In this document: positions 1 through 8,598 of the stretch, piece by piece
Numbering within the stretch: the first letter of the stretch is position 1
Layout of the letters: the number at the start of each line of letters is the position of its first letter
NCBI RefSeq assembly: GCF_001007875.1
Contig: NZ_CP011412.1
Location: forward strand, 558,001-622,000
From: Sedimenticola thiotaurini
GTDB taxonomy: Bacteria > Pseudomonadota > Gammaproteobacteria > Chromatiales > Chromatiaceae
Direction: 5' to 3'
DNA length: 64,000 nucleotides
Notes under the pieces: model-generated
Told to the model about the DNA's origin: nothing
The model's database searches: none
The model's input: the letters and a program-made list of their open reading frames with translations, nothing else
Position numbers and translations under genes: made by a program

Positions 1-1
1 G

Positions 2-109
2 CCTGAGGCCCGTTCGCGGGATGCGGCACGCCACGCCCTGGTCGCCTGGGTCAGTCGCCCGGGCAGTCAACGGCCCTTGCAAGCCGCCGCCGGCTGGCTG
101 CCGGACTAG
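2..109 (+). CDS. C-terminal end of an unidentified protein (partial)
   Basis: An open frame enters from the left edge and stops with TAG at 107-109, giving 35 residues that end in GWLPD. The composition (many Ala, Arg and Leu) resembles ordinary high-GC coding sequence. The fragment is too short to assign to a family, and no start is visible. From 110 to 231 I see no further gene. Confidence 0.35.
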   Translation, partial: PEARSRDAARHALVAWVSRPGSQRPLQAAAGWLPD

Positions 110-231
110 CCCTGATCCCGGTAACCCGGCTTCAGTCGCGGGAGGATAATACCATTGAATAGATAGGCGTTTATGCCGGCTGCGGGGTCGCTATGGTATC
201 ATCCGAAACAAAACTGAATCGGGAAGATATC

Positions 232-1566
232 ATGCGTGAAGCCGTAACCGCCGTACTCGTCCATGGTGATGAAGTCTTTGTCATCAAACGCCAGAACTAT
301 CTGCGTGCCTTCCCGGGCTATTACGCCTTTCCCGGCGGGAAGGTGGATGAAGAGGACGCCGGCTTTGTTTACCAGCATCCGCAATTGGCCGAATTCAGAC
401 CGGAGCGAATCCGGGCGCTGGTCCGGGAGCTGGATGAGGAGCTGGGCTTCGATCTGGAACAGGCGATCGAACAGAACCAGGTGGAGGAGATCGATCTGAT
501 CGGGGTTGCCGTCACGCCGGCGTTCGAACGGGTCCGTTTCCACGCCCACTATTACAAGGTCGTACTGAAATCCAAGGCGCTGTTCCGTCCCGACGTGAAT
601 GAGATTGCCTGGTCCGGCTGGCTGCATAAAGATGAGTTCCTGGCCCGCTACGAATCGGGTGAAGGGATGATGGTAGTGCCGATCATGCACACTGCCCGTG
701 CCCTGGCCCGGGATATGGCCAGCAGTCCGATTGAGCCCTTCAACCTGGAGTATGATGAAGAGCGTGAACTGGCCTATCTTGAGCTGATTCGTGGACTTGG
801 ATATATACCCACCCCGTCCAACACACTGCCACCAGCGGAATATACCTACGCCCTGATGATTGGTGATGGTGATGCGCCGCGCTACCTGGTGGATCCGGCA
901 CCGGCCTCCGATCAGGTGCTGGAGCGGATGTTCAATACCCTGAAGGATCACCCGGTGGACGGCATCCTGATCACCCATCACCACCCGGACCACCATGAGC
1001 GGGCCCCTGACATCGCCCGCCAGCTTGGCCTGCCCATGCTCTGTTCAAAAAACACCCGGCAACGCCTGCTGGAGCGTAATGGTGCCGACTACCTGGACGG
1101 TATCGAGGTCAGGCATGTGCAGGAGGGAGATCAACTGACCCAGTGGCTGGGCCGGGATGTGCACTGTTATGAGCTGCCGGGACACGATGACGGCATGATC
1201 GGCCTGGCGCCGGAGGATATGTCCTGGTTCTTTGTGGCGGATCTGGTGCAGCCCATGGCTACCGTGGTGATCCCGGAGCCGGAAGGAGATATGCAGGACT
1301 ATTTTGACACCCTGCAACGGATTATCGATCTGCAACCCGGAGTGGTTGTCTCATCTCACGGTATCCCGATGGGTGGCACCCATGTGCTGGAGAAAACCCT
1401 GCAACATCGGCAGGAGCGGGAGGCGCAGATTGTCGCCATGCTGAACGCCGGGGATGATCTGGATCAGATAGTGAAGCGTCTCTACCGTGGCGTCGATCAG
1501 AAATTGCTACCATTGGCTGAGCAGAATGTCAGACAGCATCTGCGCAAGCTGGGCCACGCGGTATAG
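232..1566 (+). CDS. Nudix hydrolase fused to a metallo-beta-lactamase-fold hydrolase
   Basis: This is a two-domain soluble enzyme of 444 residues. The N-terminal half is a Nudix domain whose box is interrupted by an insertion between the Gly part and the catalytic helix; R65-E66 and E69-E70-x-G72 supply the metal-binding signature. The C-terminal half is a metallo-beta-lactamase fold with H249-x-H251-x-D253-H254, a later GHDDG histidine, a VADL aspartate and a final SSHG histidine, so it probably binds two metals. Family knowledge: Nudix enzymes cleave nucleoside diphosphate-X compounds (or acyl-CoAs), and LACTB2-like MBL proteins hydrolyse esters or nucleic acids; the substrate here is unknown. 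The ATG at 232 follows GGGAAG at 221-226. An in-frame ATG at 193 would add 13 residues but has no clear ribosome site. It is monocistronic as far as visible. Confidence 0.8.
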   Translation: MREAVTAVLVHGDEVFVIKRQNYLRAFPGYYAFPGGKVDEEDAGFVYQHPQLAEFRPERIRALVRELDEELGFDLEQAIEQNQVEEIDLIGVAVTPAFERVRFHAHYYKVVLKSKALFRPDVNEIAWSGWLHKDEFLARYESGEGMMVVPIMHTARALARDMASSPIEPFNLEYDEERELAYLELIRGLGYIPTPSNTLPPAEYTYALMIGDGDAPRYLVDPAPASDQVLERMFNTLKDHPVDGILITHHHPDHHERAPDIARQLGLPMLCSKNTRQRLLERNGADYLDGIEVRHVQEGDQLTQWLGRDVHCYELPGHDDGMIGLAPEDMSWFFVADLVQPMATVVIPEPEGDMQDYFDTLQRIIDLQPGVVVSSHGIPMGGTHVLEKTLQHRQEREAQIVAMLNAGDDLDQIVKRLYRGVDQKLLPLAEQNVRQHLRKLGHAV

Positions 1567-1760
1567 GGTGTTCTGCTTGATACACCGGTTCGGCGGCAAC
1601 AGGGAATGGGGAGTGGTCAGCCACAGCACTGCCGCTAACTGAGCAGATCCGCGTTTCTTCCGGGGCTGGCCCTGGCATGAAAAACAGGGAATGAAAAAGG
1701 GTAGTTTCTGAAGTTATTTTTTTACTGGGTTGACTGTGTTTGGAACAAGAGGGAGTGCCT

Positions 1761-2237
1761 ATGGCTACAATGGAAAACATACCCTATAGCGAATTGGAGG
1801 TCGGTACGACCGCCAGTTTCAGTAAATCTTTACAGCATGATGATCTGATACTGTTTGCCCAGATCTCCGGTGACGTGAATCCGGTACACCTGGACGATGA
1901 GTTTGCTCAGGAAACCCCGTTCAAGGGGCGCATTGCCCACGGCATGTGGACCGGTTCGGTGGTCTCGGCTGCGGTAGCGACCGTATTACCTGGTCCCGGC
2001 ACCATCTATCTGGAGCAGAATCTGCAATTTCGCCGGCCGGTGCGGCCCGGTGATGAGGTCACCGTAAAGTTGACCGTGACCGGAAAGCTGGATGATACCA
2101 AACGCCATGTGGCACTGGATTGCCAGGTACACAACCAGGATGGCGTACTGGTGGCCAAGGGAGACGCCCGGGTGATCGCCCCGGATAAGAAGATAAAACT
2201 GGACAAGCCGGTACTGCCGTCGATCAAGATTGGCTAG
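1761..2237 (+). CDS. MaoC-like (R)-specific enoyl-CoA hydratase
   Basis: A 158-residue single hot-dog-fold protein of the MaoC/PhaJ family, which adds water to trans-2-enoyl-CoA to give (R)-3-hydroxyacyl-CoA. The hydratase motif is intact: SGDVNPVHLDD with D38, N40 and H43, followed by the conserved GRIAHGMWTGS segment around residues 57-66. The length fits PhaJ-type stand-alone hydratases. I chose ATG 1761 because AGAGGGAG lies just before it; the frame extends 21 bases further to a TTG at 1740. It converges on the racemase-like gene at 2317. Whether it feeds PHA synthesis or fatty acid breakdown cannot be told, since no phaC is in the window. Confidence 0.82.
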   Translation: MATMENIPYSELEVGTTASFSKSLQHDDLILFAQISGDVNPVHLDDEFAQETPFKGRIAHGMWTGSVVSAAVATVLPGPGTIYLEQNLQFRRPVRPGDEVTVKLTVTGKLDDTKRHVALDCQVHNQDGVLVAKGDARVIAPDKKIKLDKPVLPSIKIG

Positions 2238-2267
2238 GGGAGAAACAGGGTAGATCAACAACATCTA

Positions 2268-2310
2268 CTGCCGATTGCCGGAGCGGTCTCAATGCTCCGA
2301 CAGTCGGCAG
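2268..2310. terminator. Hairpin between convergent genes
   Basis: A two-part inverted repeat: CTGCCGA at 2268-2274 pairs with TCGGCAG at 2304-2310, and CGGAGC at 2279-2284 pairs with GCTCCG at 2294-2299. It lies between two genes that end toward each other, so it may terminate both. It lacks a T-run, so factor-independent termination is uncertain. Confidence 0.45.
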
Positions 2311-2316
2311 AACCGG

Positions 2317-3426
2317 TTACTCTGGGTGATCCTCGGTAAACCAGTTGACACTCTCTCCATCGCCGACCTCCACCAGCGGGTTGGGTAGGCGACAGGGGGC
2401 GCCGTTGATCCAGGCCGGATAAGCTGGCTCCCAATCGTTCAGCAAACCCCGGGCTTCCACCTGTGGGTGGTGCTTGGTCTGATCCAGACTGGGTATGGTC
2501 TCAAAGCAGCAATCCACTTCACCCAGCAGACGCTGCCAGTGTTCCAGGGGTTGGGAGAGGAACAGCTCCCGTAACTCTTCGATCAGGACGGTCTGGGGCA
2601 TGTTCTCCAGTTGGCGGGGTATCCAGGCGGGGCGATCCACCGCTTCACAGAATGCGCGCCAGAATTTGGCCTCCAGTGGCGCCAGGGCCAGGAACTGGTT
2701 GTCGGCGGTCTGATAGATGTTGTAACAGGCGGCGCCACCATTCAGCAGCAGTTGTTCCCGTTGTACACCCGCGCTCTCCTTCGCCTCACTCAGTCCCAGG
2801 TACTGTAGTGCCATGGCCGAATCGAACAGACTGATGTCGATAAACGCCCCCTTACCACTCTTGGCCCGGCCAAGCAGGGCCGATTGAATAGCGGCCACCG
2901 CCTGCATGGCACCGGCATGATCGGCCAACGGCGGGAAGATGATCATGGGCTGTGCCAGGGTGCCGGTGGCGCTGAGGGCCCCACTGGCGGCGCAGTAGTT
3001 CAGGTCGTGGCCGGCGTGGTCACGGTAGGGGCCATTCTGCCCGTAACCGGAAAGGGCGCAATGGACCAGTTGCGGATTGAGTTGTTCCAATCGGGCCCGG
3101 TCGAAACCGAGTCGATCCATAACGCCGGGCCGGAACGCTTCCAGCAGCACATCGGCGTTTTTCAGCAGGCGGCTCAGCTCCGCTTTACCCTGGTCGGACT
3201 TCAGATCCAGTTTGACCACCCGCTTGCCACGATTCAGATGCCGATAGAGCGCCGAAGGTGTGGCGTTATCCGATAGCATGAAGTTACGCATCGGGTCGCC
3301 GCGTGGCGGTTCGATTTTGATTACATCTGCGCCGAGGTCGGAGAGCATCCGGGTGGCAAACGGCCCCGGAATATACTGGGACAGGTCCAGTACCCGGTAG
3401 CCGGCGAGAAAACTTTGGTTTTTCAT
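2317..3426 (-). CDS. CaiB/BaiF family protein, alpha-methylacyl-CoA racemase-like
   Basis: A 369-residue family III CoA-transferase-fold protein. The opening VLDLSQYIPGPFATRML and the DLKSDQGKAEL segment are typical. The pair H140 in AGHDLNY and D169 in PPLADHAG matches the His/Asp acid-base pair of alpha-methylacyl-CoA racemases rather than the single nucleophilic Asp of formyl-CoA transferases, so I favour racemisation of 2-methyl-branched acyl-CoAs. The length (about 360) fits. It lies downstream of the PaaK-like gene on the same strand but 275 bases away with a hairpin between, so cotranscription is uncertain. A branched-chain acyl-CoA role would fit the neighbourhood. A genuine CoA transfer activity cannot be excluded. 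Confidence 0.75.
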   Translation of the reverse strand: MKNQSFLAGYRVLDLSQYIPGPFATRMLSDLGADVIKIEPPRGDPMRNFMLSDNATPSALYRHLNRGKRVVKLDLKSDQGKAELSRLLKNADVLLEAFRPGVMDRLGFDRARLEQLNPQLVHCALSGYGQNGPYRDHAGHDLNYCAASGALSATGTLAQPMIIFPPLADHAGAMQAVAAIQSALLGRAKSGKGAFIDISLFDSAMALQYLGLSEAKESAGVQREQLLLNGGAACYNIYQTADNQFLALAPLEAKFWRAFCEAVDRPAWIPRQLENMPQTVLIEELRELFLSQPLEHWQRLLGEVDCCFETIPSLDQTKHHPQVEARGLLNDWEPAYPAWINGAPCRLPNPLVEVGDGESVNWFTEDHPE

Positions 3427-3633
3427 GGTTCTATTCAGCCCTGATGAAGATTAGCCTGTTCTCTGGTTGAAATGCTACGGTGTTCAGGTCTGCCGTGTCG
3501 AGCGTAGACCCGCTGCCGACAAGGTCCACCACCGGATCCGCAGATTAGCACGATTTGTCACTTAATGGGTTTTAAACCGCGGGTGCTGTTGGTGCCGCAA
3601 ACAACCGAGGGGCTGGCGTTCCGAACCCACCTT

Positions 3634-3651
3634 CGCTGCGGGATCGCAGCG
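3634..3651 (-). terminator. Hairpin downstream of the PaaK-like gene
   Basis: CGCTGCG at 3634-3640 and CGCAGCG at 3645-3651 form a perfect 7-bp stem with a GGAT loop, extended imperfectly by CACC and GGTG. A weaker stem (CCAGTT at 3667-3672, AACTGG at 3687-3692) precedes it. No T-run follows on the minus strand. It may end the liv-ligase transcript or merely slow readthrough into the racemase-like gene. Confidence 0.35.
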
Positions 3652-3701
3652 GGGGGTGTCAATGTTCCAGTTTCCGGGTAGTGGGTAACTGGAGAATCGG
3701 T

Positions 3702-4937
3702 TCAGTCGTATTGGCGGGTATCGTCTATCACCTTGCCATCGTTCGGCAGCGTCCCGGGTGCTACCGGTTTGGCTTCGCCGCGCACTTTGCAGACATCCCG
3801 GATACTATCGGCAATCGCCTGCTCCAACTCAGCGGAGCTGCTGTCGGCTTCAAACTGCAGGGTCAACTGATCACTTTCGTTTACCCAGTCAACCACCAGG
3901 CGTGCTTTACGGATCTCCGGATGACGTTTGACAACCCGGTCCACCTGTTCCGGGTGGATAAACATACCCCGCACCTTGGCAGTCTGGTCAGCACGTCCCA
4001 TCCAGCCCTTGATGCGACGGTTGGTACGTCCACAGGGACTGATCCCCGGCATGATGGCGGAGAGATCGCCGGTTGCAAAACGGATCAGCGGATAGTCCGG
4101 GTTGAGGCTGGTGACCACGACTTCGCCGACTTCGCCATCGGCAACCGGCTCTCCGGTGCCCGGGCGGACAATCTCCACATAGACCCCTTCATCGATAACC
4201 AGGCCCTCCATTGCGTCGGTCTCATAGGCGATTACACCCAGGTCGGCGGTGGCGTAACACTGCAACACTTTGATGCCCCGTTTGCTGAATCCTTCGCGCA
4301 ATGGCGGTGGCAGTGCTTCACCGGATACCAACGCCTTCTTCAGGCTGCTCACATCCGCCCCCATATCGTCCGCTTTTTCCAGGATGATCTTGAGGAAGGA
4401 GGGGGTTCCGACGTAACCATCCGGTCGGAGATCGGCGATGGTTTGCACCTGCAGTTCGGTCTGCCCGACACCTGCCGGAATTACCGAGCAGCCCAGGGCA
4501 TGGGCTCCACTATCGACCATGGCGCCGGCGGGTACAAAATGGTAGGAGAAGCAGTTATGCACCAGTTCACCGGTTCTGAAGCCGGCCGCAAACAGTGCCC
4601 GGGCAAAACGCCAGAAGTCCGAGCGTTTTGAACCCGGCTCGTAGATGGGCCCAGGCGAGGCGAACACGTAGGCAAGCCGGGGCGCTTTGGCCGCCGCCAA
4701 ACCGCCAAACGGGCGGGCGTTCTGCTGCATCTCGATCAGAGCCGACTTTCGGGTCAGTGGCAGCCGGGTGATCGCTTCCGCGCTGGTGATGTCGGCCGGA
4801 TCAACGTCCGCGAGAATACGGCTATAGGCGGGTGCCTCGGCCTTGGCGTGGGCGACTTGGGCAGCCACCGCCTCGATCAGCGCCTCCTGGCGCTGCTTCT
4901 GATCACGGGTTTCCAGGTGATCGTAAAACTCGGTCAT
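3702..4937 (-). CDS. PaaK-like phenylacetate-CoA ligase family protein with altered phosphate-binding loop
   Basis: A 411-residue adenylate-forming enzyme relative of the short phenylacetate-CoA ligase class. Recognisable parts are the VGTPSFLKIIL region, CYATADLGVIAYE (in place of the usual aromatic-Gly-x-Thr-Glu core), YPLIRFATGDLS and a C-terminal lysine, K402, within NDGKVIDDTRQYD. The phosphate-binding loop, normally SSGTTG-like, reads ASPGPIYEPG at residues 93-102, so ATP use cannot be assumed. It is the last gene of a run livG - acyl-CoA synthetase - livH - livM - livJ - livF on the same strand, which suggests a role with an imported carboxylate. Its ribosome site is weak. The substrate is unknown; the name should be read as a family label. 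Confidence 0.72.
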   Translation of the reverse strand: MTEFYDHLETRDQKQRQEALIEAVAAQVAHAKAEAPAYSRILADVDPADITSAEAITRLPLTRKSALIEMQQNARPFGGLAAAKAPRLAYVFASPGPIYEPGSKRSDFWRFARALFAAGFRTGELVHNCFSYHFVPAGAMVDSGAHALGCSVIPAGVGQTELQVQTIADLRPDGYVGTPSFLKIILEKADDMGADVSSLKKALVSGEALPPPLREGFSKRGIKVLQCYATADLGVIAYETDAMEGLVIDEGVYVEIVRPGTGEPVADGEVGEVVVTSLNPDYPLIRFATGDLSAIMPGISPCGRTNRRIKGWMGRADQTAKVRGMFIHPEQVDRVVKRHPEIRKARLVVDWVNESDQLTLQFEADSSSAELEQAIADSIRDVCKVRGEAKPVAPGTLPNDGKVIDDTRQYD

Positions 4938-5070
4938 CGGATATGGGCCTTTAGCTGGATTGGATAATAAATAGGATCACTACACTACGGGTTAAAAACT
5001 TCATGTAACCTGTCACCGGATTGACCGGGATGCAATGTCTTCGGGTCAGTCCGGTCATGGCGGATCGGGC

Positions 5071-5094
5071 GGCAGTCCCGCATAGGGCACTGCC
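5071..5094 (-). terminator. Hairpin between livF and the PaaK-like gene
   Basis: GGCAGT at 5071-5076 pairs with ACTGCC at 5089-5094, reinforced by CCC/GGG inside. There is no T-run on the minus strand, so it may be a weak terminator or an RNA-processing stem reducing expression of the ligase. Confidence 0.35.
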
Positions 5095-5107
5095 GATTGC
5101 TCAGTGA

Positions 5108-5935
5108 TTACAACCAGCGCTTGCGCCGCTTGTATGACTTGAGGTTCTTGAATGATTTACGATCTCCTTCGCCACCACCAAGATAGAACTCTTTCACATC
5201 TTCGTTGTTGAGCAGTCCTTCCTGGGTACCATCGAGGACGATTTTACCAGACTCCATAATGTACCCATAGGAGGCGTGACGCAAAGCCATGTTGGCGTTC
5301 TGTTCCACCAGAACCATGGTGATGCCCTGGTCCCGGTTGATGGTCTTGATGATATTAAACACCTCTTTCACCAGCAGGGGAGAGAGGCCCATGGATGGCT
5401 CATCAAACAGAATCAGTTTGGGCTTAGCCATCAGGGCGCGTCCGATAGCGAGCATCTGTTGTTCACCACCAGAGAGATAGCCGGCCAGGCCGGTACGCTC
5501 CTTCAGGCGTGGGAAGTAGTTGAATACCATTTCGATATCGTCATTGATCTCCCGGCTGCTGGCCTTTCGGGTGTAGGCCCCCAGGCGGAGATTTTCAATA
5601 ACGGTCATGTCCTCGATAATCCGGCGACCCTCCATGATCTGGAAGATACCTTTACGGACAATATCCTCAGGCGCCTGGTTATTGATCTGTTCCCCCATAA
5701 AGGTGATTTCACCCCGGGTAACTTCACCATCTTCGGTCTTCAGCAGGCCGGATATCGCCTTGAGTGTGGTTGATTTTCCTGCACCGTTGGGGCCGAGCAG
5801 GGTCACGATCTTACCCTCCGGCACTTCCAGGCTGACGCCACGTAGTACCAGGATCACATCGTCATACACAACTTCAATATTATTGACGGTAAGAATCGGC
5901 TCTTCGGTTTCAATTTTCTTTATGGGTTCACCCAT
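5108..5935 (-). CDS. livF: Liv-type ABC transporter ATP-binding protein (LivF)
   Basis: A 275-residue ATPase subunit of the branched-chain amino acid type (HAAT) importer family. Walker A GPNGAGKST is near residue 50, the signature YLSGGEQQMLAIGRA near 160, Walker B LILFDEP near 175-181, and the switch histidine position carries VLVEQNAN, typical of LivF, where Gln replaces the usual His. It ends with a basic tail (KSYKRRKRWL) beyond the normal domain. The start follows AGAGG. It sits between the binding protein gene and the PaaK-like gene. Family knowledge says LivF pairs with LivG; the paired LivG is at 11438-12259. The transported compound is probably a branched-chain or aromatic carboxylate or amino acid, inferred only from context. 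Confidence 0.9.
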   Translation of the reverse strand: MGEPIKKIETEEPILTVNNIEVVYDDVILVLRGVSLEVPEGKIVTLLGPNGAGKSTTLKAISGLLKTEDGEVTRGEITFMGEQINNQAPEDIVRKGIFQIMEGRRIIEDMTVIENLRLGAYTRKASSREINDDIEMVFNYFPRLKERTGLAGYLSGGEQQMLAIGRALMAKPKLILFDEPSMGLSPLLVKEVFNIIKTINRDQGITMVLVEQNANMALRHASYGYIMESGKIVLDGTQEGLLNNEDVKEFYLGGGEGDRKSFKNLKSYKRRKRWL

Positions 5936-5992
5936 CGCACTCGGCCTCTATTTTCACAATGCCCGTTGAAACGTGTTATTAACAGCGGCTGG

Positions 5993-6018
5993 ATGGTGGA
6001 CCCCGCAGGGTCCACCAT
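5993..6018 (-). terminator. Intercistronic hairpin after the binding protein gene
   Basis: A perfect 11-bp stem (ATGGTGGACCC at 5993-6003, GGGTCCACCAT at 6008-6018) with a CGCA loop lies 10 bases past the livJ stop. There is no T-run. Such stems behind periplasmic binding protein genes are known to protect upstream mRNA and to attenuate downstream genes, giving excess binding protein; that role is inferred here. Confidence 0.6.
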
Positions 6019-6027
6019 GACCGTCAA

Positions 6028-7272
6028 TTACATGCCGAGCCAGTCGTCGCGACGTGGCAGATCAGCAGTGTAAATCTTTTCCATCTTCAGCGTATCACCA
6101 TCAATGCTGCGATAGACCATCACATTCAGGTTTCCACGGTGATCCTGATCGGTCCAGGTGTGTGGTGCGCAAACACCTTCCATACCGGCGGGTACATGAT
6201 CCGTCATCTTCTCCATGGCGGCCTTCAGAGTGGGGCCGGTGATCTTGCCGGCCTTGTCAGCAGCCAGCATGGCATCACGCATGAACATGGCGGTACAGAC
6301 ACCACGCATGTAGTGCAGCGGACGTGCTTCCTCGCCACTGGGGTCGGAGATCTTGGAGATCTCTTTAACGGTCTTCATACCGGGGACATCGTCATACCAA
6401 GTGGATGCGGCTACAACCCAGGCCAGACCATTGCCATCGCTGCCGGTGGCTTTCATGGCGTTCTCATCCCAACCCCAGATGTTGGAGAGGAACTGGGTAT
6501 CCACACCGACGGTTTTACAGGATTTCAACAGCGAAATGTTGGAACCGGAGGTGTTGGCCAGGTAGGCATAGTTGGCGCCGGAATCTTTCAGGGACAGGCA
6601 CTGTGCCTTGAAATCACCCGGTTTCAGGGAGTAGACAATCGGGTTCAGGACCTCGAATCCCAGCTCTTTGGCATAGGCTTCGCAAGCCACTTTGGGAGAG
6701 TTGGGGTAGGGGTGGTTGTCACCCATGTGGACGTACTTGGGCGTGCCCTGACCACCTTTGTTCTTCCAGTCTTCAGCAGCCCACTGCACCACGGCACGAC
6801 AGCCGTCAGAATAGGAAGGGCCGTAGAAGAAGTTATAGGGAGCCGGAGACTTGACGTACTTGGACTTACCCGTGGGGTCGGTCAGGTGACTGGAGTAGGA
6901 AGCGGACATGAAGAAGATCTTGTCCCGCGTTACGAATTTAACCAGTGCCTCGGTATCCGCTGTGCCCCAGCCCTGAATGGCGACAGGCTTGTTTCCCGAC
7001 ATCCATTTTTTGTAGGTGGATACGGCGCGTGGTGCGTTGTAGGAGTAGTCGACCGTGTCAAAATCGAGCATCTTGCCGTTGATGCCGCCATGTGCGTTGA
7101 TGTAACTCATGGCATCGGCGATACCCTGGCCATAGGGTTTGCCGACATCAGAGGTCGGGCCGGTGTAAGCGGCCAGATGACCAACCTGAATGGACTCCTC
7201 GGCCACAACATTACCTGCGCCAAAAGCCAGAAGAGCGGAGCTAACCGCGATAGAAATTATATTTTTATGCAT
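6028..7272 (-). CDS. livJ: Liv-type ABC transporter periplasmic substrate-binding protein
   Basis: A 414-residue type I periplasmic binding protein (Peripla_BP_6 / LivJ-like). A Sec signal peptide covers about residues 1-25 (Lys, hydrophobic stretch, then VVAEES). The mature part starts IQVGHLAAYTGPTSDVG, the classic ligand-cleft strand and loop of this family, and contains the YSYNAPRAVSTYKKWM and GWGTADTEALV segments. ATG 7272 is preferred: GAGG lies 9 bases upstream, whereas ATGs at 7281 and 7302 are badly placed for a ribosome site. At about 415 residues it is longer than LivJ (about 365), as in relatives that accompany acyl-CoA ligases rather than amino acid importers. The ligand is unknown. 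Confidence 0.88.
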   Translation of the reverse strand: MHKNIISIAVSSALLAFGAGNVVAEESIQVGHLAAYTGPTSDVGKPYGQGIADAMSYINAHGGINGKMLDFDTVDYSYNAPRAVSTYKKWMSGNKPVAIQGWGTADTEALVKFVTRDKIFFMSASYSSHLTDPTGKSKYVKSPAPYNFFYGPSYSDGCRAVVQWAAEDWKNKGGQGTPKYVHMGDNHPYPNSPKVACEAYAKELGFEVLNPIVYSLKPGDFKAQCLSLKDSGANYAYLANTSGSNISLLKSCKTVGVDTQFLSNIWGWDENAMKATGSDGNGLAWVVAASTWYDDVPGMKTVKEISKISDPSGEEARPLHYMRGVCTAMFMRDAMLAADKAGKITGPTLKAAMEKMTDHVPAGMEGVCAPHTWTDQDHRGNLNVMVYRSIDGDTLKMEKIYTADLPRRDDWLGM

Positions 7273-7537
7273 ATTCTTCATCCTCAAATACCCGATGGGC
7301 ATGTTGTGGGGTGATCCTCCCCCGTGTTATTGACACCGTCACAGGCGATTACTCGCGCTGCTGGGTTATCCTCTGGCTGATCGCCATACCGGGCTGTGCA
7401 TATGGCCCGGGCTACCAAAAAGACCCGTGGGTCAATCCGGTAATTCTTCCCCCGCCGAATCCCTCACAAGGACGGCGAGATGATTTTTTACTGGTTCCCC
7501 GCCTGTATTTCAGACTCAAACCAGTGGTTTCCATCCG

Positions 7538-8596
7538 TCAGTAACTGAACGGATAGAGTTTCCAGTATGATTTGATCATCTTCCAGCGATGGGCCAGTCC
7601 GTCCGGCTCAAATATCAGGAACAGGATAATCGCCAGACCGATGGACATCTCTTTAATATAGGCCAGTGCATCGCCACCGCCAGACGGCATGACGTTAACC
7701 ACGGTCTCCATCACTTCCGGCAGCAACACCATAAAGGCCGTACCGAGCAGGGTACCCATCACCGAGCCGAGACCGCCGATGATGACCATGCCCAGGAACT
7801 GGATGGAGAGCAGAATGGTGAATCCTTCCACCGAGACGAACCCCAGATAGTGGCCGAACAGGGCGCCACCGATGCCGGCATAAAATGAGGAGATACCAAA
7901 CGAGAGTATCCGGTACTTGGTCAGATTGATACCCATGATCTCGGCGGACAGGTAGTGGTCCCGTACCGCGATAAAGGCCCGTCCGTCCCGGGTGCGCATC
8001 AGGTTGGCGCCCAGCAGGAACATGATGACCACCCAGAAGAGCACTACATAGAAGAAGGTCTCATCGGTGAAGAACTCGTAGCCGAACAGGCTGAACGGGT
8101 TGGCCATGGAGCCGGCAGAACCACCGGTAAACCAGTCTGCCCGGGCGAAAAAATCCTCCAGAATAAACTGGGATGCCAGGGTGGCGATGGCCAGGTAGAG
8201 ACCCTTGATACGTCCGGCCGGTATACCGAAGATCAGGCCGACCGCAGTGGTCATCAGGCCCGCCAGAGGGATCGTCAGAAACACCGGGATGCCGGTGGTG
8301 TTATTCAGCCAGGCCGAAGCAAAGGCGCCAAAGCCGAAGAACGCCGCGTGGCCCAGGGAGATCTGTCCGGTGAATCCGACCAGGATATTCAGACCCAGGG
8401 CCGCGATGCCGTAGTAACCAATCTGAATCATCAGGTTCAGCAGGTAGGCATCCAGTACAAAGGGCGCACCCAGTAACAGCACCACAGTTGCAATGGCCAC
8501 ATTACGTGACATGGGTGTGGGAAAAATGGTGGTATCTGCTTTGTAGGTGGTTCTGAACTCACCACAACGCATTTGGGAATGTCCGCCGCCAGCCAT
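7538..8596 (-). CDS. livM: Liv-type ABC transporter permease (LivM)
   Basis: A 352-residue inner-membrane permease with about nine to ten hydrophobic helices. The conserved LivM stretch ALGLNILVGFTGQISLGHAA lies near residues 65-85 and the cytoplasmic coupling segment RTRDGRAFIAVRDHYLSAEIMGIN near 200-225, with GGLGSVMGTLLG near 285. A GAGAGGA ribosome site precedes ATG 8596, only 2 bases after the livH stop, so the two are translated together. It forms the heterodimeric channel with LivH. Residues 1-35 form an unusually long hydrophilic N-terminus. Confidence 0.9.
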   Translation of the reverse strand: MAGGGHSQMRCGEFRTTYKADTTIFPTPMSRNVAIATVVLLLGAPFVLDAYLLNLMIQIGYYGIAALGLNILVGFTGQISLGHAAFFGFGAFASAWLNNTTGIPVFLTIPLAGLMTTAVGLIFGIPAGRIKGLYLAIATLASQFILEDFFARADWFTGGSAGSMANPFSLFGYEFFTDETFFYVVLFWVVIMFLLGANLMRTRDGRAFIAVRDHYLSAEIMGINLTKYRILSFGISSFYAGIGGALFGHYLGFVSVEGFTILLSIQFLGMVIIGGLGSVMGTLLGTAFMVLLPEVMETVVNVMPSGGGDALAYIKEMSIGLAIILFLIFEPDGLAHRWKMIKSYWKLYPFSY

Positions 8597-8598
8597 AC

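Noticed and set aside
3681-4631. A 316-codon plus-strand frame antisense to the PaaK-like gene
   Set aside because: High-GC mirror frame of a recognised enzyme; no family similarity and no ribosome site.
7311-7544. A 77-codon frame between the livJ and livM genes
   Set aside because: Opposite strand to the operon, no start signal, overlaps the livM stop. The short palindrome GACCCGTGGGTC in this spacer is too small to call.
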